Shown here one piece after another: positions 1-4,771 of a DNA stretch of 14,977 bases. The translations under genes were made by a program, and so were the position numbers. Source of the stretch: JBAXQQ01 sp037131695. Lineage in GTDB: Bacteria; Armatimonadota; Hebobacteria; CAIYQO01. The notes under the pieces are model-generated. The model was not told where the DNA came from. It was given only the letters and a program-made list of their open reading frames with translations, and did not search any database. Position 1 is the stretch's first letter. Each line of letters starts with the position of its first letter. Location of the stretch: assembly GCA_964638715.1 (NCBI GenBank), contig CAZWZF010000082.1, positions 1 to 14,977 of the forward strand, given 5' to 3'.

Positions 1-121
1 TTTTTTATTTTTTTGCATTGGTTAAAACTGACGAGTCTGAATAGTTACTAAGAAAGGTTCCTTTTATCATGATTAAAACACACCGGCGAAGCCAATAATC
101 ATGTTAATCCTGTCAAAAAAC
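1..121. other. Intergenic segment with a repeat-derived hairpin
   Basis: No gene is visible downstream of the membrane-anchored protein gene. An 8-bp perfect inverted repeat, CATGATTA at 68-75 and TAATCATG at 96-103, encloses a small GGC-GAA-GCC hairpin. The right arm runs into a copy of the intergenic repeat that recurs near 2020-2087. The structure could end or protect the minus-strand transcript, but no U-tract follows it, so it is not called a terminator. Confidence 0.4.
96..117 (+). repeat. Dispersed ATCATGTTAATC-type intergenic repeat, copy 1
   Basis: These 22 bases match the minus strand of 2020-2041 at about 20 of 22 positions. Both copies carry the alternating words AATCATG, TTAATC and CTGTC or ATGTC. 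Copy 1 lies just downstream of one gene and copy 2 just upstream of another. No coding role is apparent. Confidence 0.6.
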
Positions 122-745
122 CTATTTCGCAGAGGAAGGCTTGGTATCTTCTACGCTGCCGGGTAGCGGTTTTGTTGGTTCTATTTTCACTACCACATCT
201 TTAATTTCAAAGCTGCCGACGGCTACGGTGTGGAGGCCAGTGGAATAGGGAGCAAGGGAGAAGGTCAGGAATTGGGTGGGGTATGATGCGGTGCGGCGGA
301 CTTGGCAGGTAGTCCAGTCCTGGGTAAGGGTAACGTGTTCCCATGGTTCGCTGCTGCCCCAACGGCGAAGGACGCTGAGGAATTTGGCGCCGGACAGGGA
401 GCGCGCCTGAAAGCTGACGGTGAATGGGGTGCCGGCGGGTATCTCGGCGGCAAGGGTGGCGATGGCACCGGCGTGCTGGGTCCAGGCACCATAGGGATAT
501 GGGCCGGGCATATTTACCCGCAGCACTCCGTCGCGATGTTTGGTTACCATGCCGCGCACTGATACCCAGGTGAATGTTCCCTTATCATCAACCAACGGTC
601 CCTGGCCATCCCAACTGACAATGCGAACGTTGCCGTCGGGGCCGATAACCGGTTTTTCCTGCTTGCCATGGCCAAATATAAGCACTCCCAGCACAAATAC
701 AGCAAGGACAATAATTCCACCATCATAGAGTTTTATAGATTTCAT
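122..745 (-). CDS. Small membrane-anchored protein with a beta-sandwich, carbohydrate-binding-like domain
   Basis: This is a 207-residue protein of no recognised specific family. Residues 9-25 form one hydrophobic segment (IIVLAVFVLGVLIF) after a short lysine-containing N-terminus, so it is probably an uncleaved anchor with the rest outside the membrane. Residues 35-190 alternate beta-strand-like stretches rich in Trp, Gly and Thr (WTQHAGAIATLAAEI, TPFTVSFQARSLSGAKFLSVLRRWG). This resembles the jelly-roll CBM4/CBM9-like modules found with glycosidases. The C-terminus is Pro/Lys-rich and low-complexity. The ribosome-binding site is weak. It is the last gene of the minus-strand series, 166 bp after the URO-D-like gene, and the gap contains a hairpin and repeats. 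A sugar-binding surface role is inferred from fold appearance and neighbours only. Confidence 0.6.
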   Translation of the reverse strand: MKSIKLYDGGIIVLAVFVLGVLIFGHGKQEKPVIGPDGNVRIVSWDGQGPLVDDKGTFTWVSVRGMVTKHRDGVLRVNMPGPYPYGAWTQHAGAIATLAAEIPAGTPFTVSFQARSLSGAKFLSVLRRWGSSEPWEHVTLTQDWTTCQVRRTASYPTQFLTFSLAPYSTGLHTVAVGSFEIKDVVVKIEPTKPLPGSVEDTKPSSAK

Positions 746-765
746 ATTTACCAGCTTTCAACGTT

Positions 766-807
766 GGGACAGACACATTCATGGCTTCGCCACTCTGTGT
801 CAGTCCC
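766..807. repeat. REP-like long hairpin upstream of the membrane-anchored protein gene
   Basis: Arms 766-777 (GGGACAGACACA) and 796-807 (TGTGTCAGTCCC) pair at 11 of 12 positions. The 18-base loop contains a second stem, TGGC-TTC-GCCA, at 782-792. The small GGCTTCGCC core also appears inside the hairpin at 68-103. The form is that of a mobile REP-type palindrome. It lies in the leader region of the 207-residue protein and could affect its expression. Confidence 0.6.
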
Positions 808-830
808 TGATACTTATAATTTTTATTTTA

Positions 831-860
831 ACCACGAAATACACGAAAAGCACGAAAATA
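831..860. repeat. CACGAAA short direct repeats
   Basis: Three imperfect direct units share the core CACGAAA, at 832-838, 842-848 and 851-857, spaced 9 to 10 bp. The segment has no coding character and sits between the URO-D-like gene and the membrane-anchored protein gene. From general familiarity, the ACCACGAAA-ACACGAAAAG pattern is a recurring intergenic repeat in environmental PVC-group genomes. That was not checked here. Confidence 0.5.
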
Positions 861-889
861 AATTAGATGTTCTTTATATTTCAGATAAT

Positions 890-910
890 AATTTACAATT
901 TGCAATTTAC
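890..910. repeat. Short 7-mer tandem repeat (ATTTRCA)
   Basis: Three consecutive 7-base units of the type ATTTACA / ATTTGCA / ATTTAC lie just after the URO-D-like gene stop. They resemble the 7-mer array at 4581-4629 and its inverted partner at 4741-4757, so this is probably the same intergenic repeat family. Confidence 0.5.
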
Positions 911-911
911 T

Positions 912-2006
912 CTATGCGCCATACTTCTCAATAACCTTATTAATATTTTCTTCGTCTTCCTTCCCGCCGCCGCCGATTATTATGATGCCTTTAGCACTGC
1001 CGAGTTGGTCGGCGATGATATCGAGAGCTTCCCATCCGTATTGGGATTGTGATGAGTAGATTTGGATTAGCTTGCCGGCGGCGCGTATCTTTTTATAAAC
1101 TTCCGGCCATTGGGTGATATCCGGGCTGCCGTCGCCGGGAACCCACTGGATGCCTTTCAACTCCGGAATGCTGAGCAGATAATCGAGGTGAGGCAGTTGT
1201 CCGGGGCCGTCGAGATGATAGAATGGGTTAGTCAGTTTTTTGCAGCTTACCGCTAATTCCGGCAGGACAAATTTCTTAAACTGTTCCGGACCAATCATGT
1301 AGCAGAAGTCGCATTGCAGCATATAGTAAGGCGCTTCGGAGAATATCGGGCACCATGCGGTATAACCGGGATTCATATTTGCAACATCAGCGAGTTTCTT
1401 GAAACAATGCCACCAGGCATTATGTCCTTCCCAGGCAAGTCGGGTTACTTCTTCCGGGCAGTCATAAAGGTCCATCAGCAGGTTTTCGCTGGGACGGAAG
1501 GTTGACGCGATATCCAGGTTGCCGCCCAGGTCGGTCATGTCTAACTGTACCATTCCCTGGAATCGTTCCTGCGCGGCGCGATATAAATCTACTGTCCGCA
1601 GCCACCAGGGTGAGGACGGGTCAAATTTTAAGAATATTTCTTCTGCGAGCAATATGGATTGCGGGTGAAACCAGGTAGTTCCCGCATATTCGCTGTTATC
1701 AACCAGCGCACCCATATAAGCGGCCAATACCCCAGGGCCGAAATAAGGGTTGCAATGCGGGAAGCTGTCGCCGAGGAAGTATGTCCCTTCAAGGAGATAT
1801 TCATACCAGTCGACAATCTGCTCCGCCGGCACTGAAAAATCGTAAAAGCTGTTAAAATGATAATAGGGAATAGTCGGTTTTGTACGCTGAGGAGTGCGAC
1901 CGGATATAGTCGCCTGTATAAGAGGCCGTTCCAACTCGCCAGCCCACCACTTGCGGTAATTATCTTTAACCGCTTCCCACCGTTGGGTAGTAAAATCTAT
2001 GCTCAT
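912..2006 (-). CDS. Uroporphyrinogen decarboxylase-like (URO-D superfamily) protein
   Basis: The protein is 364 residues from the chosen start. It resembles the URO-D-like proteins of PVC bacteria rather than housekeeping HemE. Supporting segments are QCDFCYMIGPEQFKKF (231-246), HLDGPGQLPHLDYL (264-277) and the following IPELKGIQWVPGDGSPDITQW (280-300), a pattern familiar from this group. The superfamily includes uroporphyrinogen decarboxylase and corrinoid methyltransferase subunits with a TIM-barrel fold; which reaction this member catalyses cannot be told. An upstream in-frame ATG would add 23 residues, but those are encoded by an intergenic repeat. A good AAGGAA site 5 bases before the inner ATG supports MSIDF as the start. 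The C-terminus (IIIIGGGGKEDEENINKVIEKYGA) is typical of a complete protein. No haem-biosynthesis genes are nearby, so a role linked to the carbohydrate genes is possible but unproven. Confidence 0.75.
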   Translation of the reverse strand: MSIDFTTQRWEAVKDNYRKWWAGELERPLIQATISGRTPQRTKPTIPYYHFNSFYDFSVPAEQIVDWYEYLLEGTYFLGDSFPHCNPYFGPGVLAAYMGALVDNSEYAGTTWFHPQSILLAEEIFLKFDPSSPWWLRTVDLYRAAQERFQGMVQLDMTDLGGNLDIASTFRPSENLLMDLYDCPEEVTRLAWEGHNAWWHCFKKLADVANMNPGYTAWCPIFSEAPYYMLQCDFCYMIGPEQFKKFVLPELAVSCKKLTNPFYHLDGPGQLPHLDYLLSIPELKGIQWVPGDGSPDITQWPEVYKKIRAAGKLIQIYSSQSQYGWEALDIIADQLGSAKGIIIIGGGGKEDEENINKVIEKYGA

Positions 2007-2011
2007 AATTG

Positions 2012-2017
2012 TTCCTT
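2012..2017 (-). promoter_or_regulatory. Ribosome-binding site that fixes the URO-D-like start
   Basis: On the minus strand AAGGAA lies 5 bases before the ATG at 2006-2004. This favours the 364-residue protein over a longer reading that would start in the repeat at 2075. Confidence 0.7.
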
Positions 2018-2019
2018 TT

Positions 2020-2087
2020 TTTGACATGATTAACATGATTGACATGATTAAATTTATCCTGCCTATCCTGCCCATCCATGTTAATGT
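2020..2087 (-). repeat. Dispersed ATCATGTTAATC-type intergenic repeat, copy 2 (long form)
   Basis: Between the alpha/beta hydrolase stop and the URO-D-like start the minus strand carries two successive patterns. The first has GGATGGGCAGGATAGGCAGGAT units and the second has three CATGATT/CATGTC-type units 9 bases apart. It matches copy 1 at 96-117. Its reading frame stays open, creating the spurious extended N-terminus MGRIGRINLIMSIMLIM. Confidence 0.65.
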
Positions 2088-2113
2088 AAAAATCTATTTG
2101 TTATTAATGATTG

Positions 2114-2833
2114 CTAACGGACTACTCTCCTGATGATAAAATCAACCAATTCCTGACATTCAAACCAGCCTGACCACATATTGTGTCCCTGACCGGTTAT
2201 AATGTTCAATGTCATTTCTCCGCCTGCTTGTTGATACCTTTTTGCTAATTCGCCGGAGTTGTCTTCAATTGGCACTACGGTATCGCAATCGCCGTGTATA
2301 TGGTAGATTGGGACACCTGTCCTGGCAAGAGATTCGATGCGATCTATTGGGTTATGCTGGTTAATTTTTTCATGCAGTTCTTCTTCAGTCATTTCGTATG
2401 CACCGCAGGCATTTTTTATGCCCGGGTAGCTGTTAATATTGCATACCGGGTAGATTCCCGCGATACAGGAAACTGAATTGGGGTGCTCAACTGCCCAGTT
2501 ATATAGCATCAACCCGCCCCGGCTTCTTGCCAGCAGGCAAGGTTTTTTTGACATGCCGCGCCTAACCAGTTCATCATAAAACGATGTAAAGTGTGTGCAT
2601 CCTTTTGGGGAACCGAATGACTCGCCGACATCTATCCCGGCGATGGCAATGCCGGCGTCGATAAATTGCTGGAACATCCATTTTTCTTCCATACCCGGCA
2701 AGCCTGGCAGCGTTGGGGCATACCATACCCATGGTTTATTTTTGCTGGCATTTTGTGCCGGCAAAATAAGGAAAGCGGTACAGCCATCAACATTGAAAAT
2801 CTCACCGGTTATCGGCAGCTCTTTTGTATTCAT
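2114..2833 (-). CDS. Alpha/beta hydrolase, prolyl-oligopeptidase/acyl-esterase-like
   Basis: This 239-residue cytoplasmic hydrolase has a visible Ser-Asp-His triad: Ser104 in ARSRGG, a nucleophile elbow in which Ala replaces the usual first Gly; Asp184 in HGDCDTVVP; and His217 in GQGHNMW. A probable oxyanion segment lies around YAPTLPGLPG (38-47). The size and the HGDCDTVVP motif fit the compact S9-like or acetyl-esterase branch of the fold. The substrate is not known; near glycosidase genes, deacylation of sugars is a reasonable guess. There is no signal peptide and no Shine-Dalgarno sequence before the ATG, and a promoter ends only a few bases upstream, so the mRNA may be nearly leaderless. 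It sits 107 bp upstream of the URO-D-like gene and may be co-transcribed with it. Confidence 0.75.
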   Translation of the reverse strand: MNTKELPITGEIFNVDGCTAFLILPAQNASKNKPWVWYAPTLPGLPGMEEKWMFQQFIDAGIAIAGIDVGESFGSPKGCTHFTSFYDELVRRGMSKKPCLLARSRGGLMLYNWAVEHPNSVSCIAGIYPVCNINSYPGIKNACGAYEMTEEELHEKINQHNPIDRIESLARTGVPIYHIHGDCDTVVPIEDNSGELAKRYQQAGGEMTLNIITGQGHNMWSGWFECQELVDFIIRRVVR

Positions 2834-3127
2834 AATATGTGCGGTATCGTATCATTTGAATAACCCAGCGTCAATATAATAAATGATAATTTTTTATCCA
2901 GGAATATCGTTTTTAAATGATAAATTTCAGTTTAACTCTTATTTAGTAGTATTTTTTTGATATGGGGTGTAATTTTATGTCATGCCATTTTTATTATAGA
3001 TGAAGCGTAGTGATTTAATATAATTTATTTTTGTAGGGATGGAAGATTTTATTTTTATCATGGATTATCGGACGCATAATTGCTCCGCCTGCCAGAGCTT
3101 GCCTGGAGACGTTTTGCCGCTGTGCAA
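2834..3127. other. AT-rich gene-free segment
   Basis: Apart from the promoter at 2846-2874, no gene is visible here. The segment is strongly AT-rich from 2880 to 3060, with the word AAATGATAA repeated near 2884 and 2917. From 3061 it becomes mixed in composition. An 8-bp inverted repeat, ATAATTGC at 3076-3083 and GCAATTAT at 3124-3131, brackets about 40 bp and overlaps the stop of the deacetylase remnant. The loop is too long for a convincing terminator. Confidence 0.4.
2846..2874 (-). promoter_or_regulatory. Sigma-70-type promoter for the alpha/beta hydrolase gene
   Basis: On the minus strand the -35 box is TTGACG (2874-2869, 5 of 6 matches) and the -10 box is TACGAT (2851-2846, 4 of 6), separated by exactly 17 bp. 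The predicted transcription start near 2839 leaves only about 6 bases before the ATG at 2833. Confidence 0.5.
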
Positions 3128-3275
3128 TTATTGTTCACTCCCCTCGCAATAGCGGATTGCAGAAAGGATTTCTTTTTTGCGGGTGACCCATACTTCTGAA
3201 TGTGTGAGAACTATTTTTAATACCACAATCGGTTGGAGTATTGCGTATGTCCCGCCAGCATATATGACCAATTTA
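3128..3275 (-). pseudogene. Remnant of a polysaccharide deacetylase C-terminus
   Basis: The minus-strand frame ending at the stop at 3130-3128 reads GGTYAILQPIVVLKIVLTHS then EVWVTRKKEILSAI. This has the spacing of the C-terminus of NodB-type polysaccharide deacetylases and PuuE-like proteins: a short helix, then H-x-x-VW-x-[TA]-[RT]-x-x-EI. The remnant ends abruptly where the left inverted repeat of the insertion sequence begins, and no matching N-terminal part exists beyond the right end. About 49 codons of the host gene survive; the frame stays open to 3364 only because it reads into the element. Assignment rests on a short motif and could be chance. Confidence 0.4.
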
Positions 3276-3290
3276 TTCCTGAGTTTCGCA
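3276..3290 (+). repeat. Left terminal inverted repeat of the IS
   Basis: TTCCTGAGTTTCGCA is the exact reverse complement of 4562-4576. It marks the left end of the insertion sequence and the truncation point of the deacetylase remnant. Confidence 0.85.
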
Positions 3291-3352
3291 AAAATATTAA
3301 AAAAACAAATATTTTCAAAAATTTCACTCTCAAATCTACTGTTTTTTGTTTG

Positions 3353-3369
3353 ATTTTGGGGCACTGAAA
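3353..3369 (+). repeat. Subterminal direct repeat of the IS, left copy
   Basis: ATTTTGGGGCACTGAAA occurs here and identically at 4545-4561. The left copy lies 62 bp inside the left inverted repeat and 19 bp before the transposase start. The right copy directly abuts the right inverted repeat. It may be a transposase-binding or autoregulatory site, or a trace of an internal rearrangement. Confidence 0.6.
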
Positions 3370-3388
3370 CTGTTAATATAGTTTTATT

Positions 3389-4039
3389 ATGTATGTTCGC
3401 AAGATAAAATCAAGAAACTCTACATGTTTTCAAAATCTTGATCAATATCTCGGTATTTCCGTCCAGAAAGACAAGGTGTATCGTTTTTTAGATACATTGC
3501 AAAAAGATGAATTAACCAGAATAGCTTTTGATTTTGTTTCCAAAAAGAACAATGGCATCGCGTTAATATTTTATGATGTTACAACGTTGTATTTTAAAGC
3601 TGACGAAGAAGATGATTTGAGAAAGAGAGGATATTCAAAAGACCATAAAAATGAATTGCCTCAAATTGTATTCGGTATTTTTGTTGATAAAGATGGCTAT
3701 CCATTTGATTTTGATTTTTATGAAGGTAATACATTTGAAGGTCATACATTTCAAAAAGCTATAACAGCATTAACAACGAAATATCAGTTCGATGATCTGG
3801 TTGTTGTTGCTGATGCCGGTATGCTTTCTGAAAAGAACATCAGTTTCCTGGAAACAAAAAATCTTTCGTATATTGTTGGAGCAAGGCTTAAAGTAATGTC
3901 AGCAGAGTTTAAAAAACAAATATTTGCCCATGATTTCATCAAAAATCCAACAATAGATATTGTTTGTACATCTGATGAAAAAGAATTAGAAAAGAAGAGA
4001 ATAATAGTGAATTACTCAGAGAAACGTGCAAAAAAATAG
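3389..4039 (+). pseudogene. IS1634-family transposase, N-terminal part (internally deleted, frame interrupted)
   Basis: The 216-residue frame carries the first two catalytic acids of the DDE nuclease: Asp63 in IFYDVTTLYF and Asp142 in VVVADAGMLSEKN. It starts with MYVRKIKSRNSTCFQ, which looks like the normal family N-terminus, then passes directly into NLDQYLGISVQKDKVYRFLD, normally found more than 100 residues further in. A large in-frame internal deletion near codon 15 is therefore likely. The frame stops at TAG (4037-4039), right after a run of seven A at 4030-4036. The remainder of the enzyme continues in another frame from about 4038. The start has no clear ribosome-binding site. Confidence 0.8.
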
Positions 4040-4508
4040 TTATAACCGCGACAAATTAATAAAAAGTTTAGAGTTAAAACTTGCATCTAAAAAAGAAGTC
4101 ATCAGAAAAAGTAAATATCTTTTAATCGAAAACAAGGGAGATATAGTTGGAATAGACAATGATAAAATTGAGCAGGATAAACATCATGATGGTTTAAAAG
4201 GATACTGGACGAATCTTAAATCTGAGATTAAACCTACAGATATCATAGATCAGTACAATAACCTTTGGAAAGTGGAAAAAGCCTTTAGAATGTCAAAAAG
4301 CGACTTGCAAGAAAGGCCAATCTTTCACCGTAAACTCAACCGCATTAGAGGCCATTTGCTGCTTTGTTTTTGCAGTCTTTTAGTAATGAAAGAAACTGAA
4401 AGACTTTTAAAACCAATTGAGATATTGGTAATAAAAGCGATTGAGATTCTCGGTAAGGTTGGAGAAGGCGAAATAAAAATAAATAAAATAGTTATGCCAG
4501 TAGAATAA
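4026..4508 (+). pseudogene. IS1634-family transposase, C-terminal part (out of frame with the N-terminal part)
   Basis: About 157 residues of real transposase continue the N-terminal part, starting near SYNRDKLIKSLELKL; the GTG at 4026 is only a formal start. It contains the conserved HDGLKGYWTN and QYNNLWKVEKAFRMSK segments. The latter gives the third catalytic acid, Glu84, in a Y-x2-L-x3-E-x6-K arrangement that corresponds to the YREK signature of IS4-like enzymes with Leu in place of Arg. HRKLNRIRGHLLLCF follows, as usual for the family. Relative to the first part the frame is displaced by +1, which equals loss of two bases (for example GA of an expected GAT codon) after the seven-A run. 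Confidence 0.8.
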
Positions 4509-4544
4509 GAACTGGATCCCAAAGTTAAATCAATTTTAGATAAA

Positions 4545-4561
4545 ATTTTGGGGCACTGAAA
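4545..4561 (+). repeat. Subterminal direct repeat of the IS, right copy
   Basis: This is identical to 3353-3369 and adjoins the right inverted repeat without a gap. Confidence 0.6.
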
Positions 4562-4576
4562 TGCGAAACTCAGGAA
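4562..4576 (-). repeat. Right terminal inverted repeat of the IS
   Basis: This is the exact reverse complement of 3276-3290 and marks the right end of the insertion sequence. Confidence 0.85.
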
Positions 4577-4580
4577 AATT

Positions 4581-4629
4581 GTAAATGGTAAATGGCAAAT
4601 GGCAAATGGCAAATGGCAAATGGCAAATT
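4581..4629. repeat. Seven tandem copies of a 7-mer (GCAAATG)
   Basis: Seven consecutive units, two GTAAATG, four GCAAATG and a final GCAAATT, fill 49 bp immediately outside the right end of the insertion sequence. Two units in the opposite orientation occur at 4741-4757, so the REP-like hairpins between them are enclosed by inverted copies. Confidence 0.75.
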
Positions 4630-4630
4630 A

Positions 4631-4664
4631 GCCTCCCTTACGAGGGAGGTGTCACCGCAGTGAC
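4631..4664. repeat. REP-like double hairpin
   Basis: Two adjacent perfect stems are seen. CCTCCCT-TACG-AGGGAGG occupies 4632-4649 and GTCAC-CGCA-GTGAC occupies 4651-4664, followed by GGAGGG. A third small hairpin, GTCGT-CAGT-ACGAC, lies at 4712-4725. The CCTCCCT/GTCAC pair resembles REP sequences known from many genomes. Lying downstream of the GH42-like gene, it could stabilise or end that transcript, but no U-tract is present. Confidence 0.6.
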
Positions 4665-4740
4665 GGAGGGAATGATAGCGAAAAACACTGATTCCTTAGA
4701 AACCGTTTGAAGTCGTCAGTACGACCTAAATCGAAAATTA

Positions 4741-4757
4741 ATTTGCCATTTGCCATT
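4741..4757. repeat. Inverted partner of the 7-mer array
   Basis: ATTTGCCATTTGCCATT is the reverse complement of the GCAAATG units at 4581-4629, about 110 bp away. It lies beyond the GH42-like stop codon, next to GAGTGAA-type 7-mers (minus strand) that run into the gene end. Confidence 0.65.
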
Positions 4758-4771
4758 CCCATTTTCACTCT

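Larger units (their letters stand above)
3276..4576 (+). mobile_element. IS1634-family insertion sequence (shortened, probably inactive)
   Basis: The element is about 1.3 kb, bounded by perfect 15-bp inverted repeats TTCCTGAGTTTCGCA (3276-3290) and its complement (4562-4576). Allowing a 2-bp gap, similarity continues outward as CAATTT. It encodes an IS1634-type DDE transposase split into two frames and lacking part of its N-terminal region. IS1634 relatives are usually longer, roughly 1.5-2 kb. Base composition is clearly more AT-rich than the flanking glycosidase genes. No convincing target duplication was seen; this family is known for long, variable duplications, so absence by eye is not decisive. 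The left end abuts a broken host gene and the right end a tandem repeat. Confidence 0.8.

Noticed and set aside
1..14. T-rich tract as a terminator
   Set aside because: No stem precedes it on the plus strand, and on the minus strand it reads as A's.
2007..2075. Extended N-terminus of the URO-D-like protein
   Set aside because: It is encoded by an intergenic repeat, and a good ribosome-binding site lies directly before the inner ATG.
3076..3131. 8-bp inverted repeat as a terminator for the deacetylase remnant
   Set aside because: The loop is about 40 bases, the stem is AT-rich, no U-tract follows, and one arm overlaps the stop codon.
3128..3364. A 78-codon minus-strand gene
   Set aside because: Its first 29 codons lie inside the insertion sequence and read through its inverted repeat; only the last part looks like a gene remnant.
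3270..4581. Target-site duplication around the insertion sequence
   Set aside because: Only AATT-level similarity is shared by the flanks, which is expected by chance in AT-rich DNA.
4581..4629. Possible CRISPR array
   Set aside because: The units are contiguous 7-mers without spacers, and there are no cas genes.
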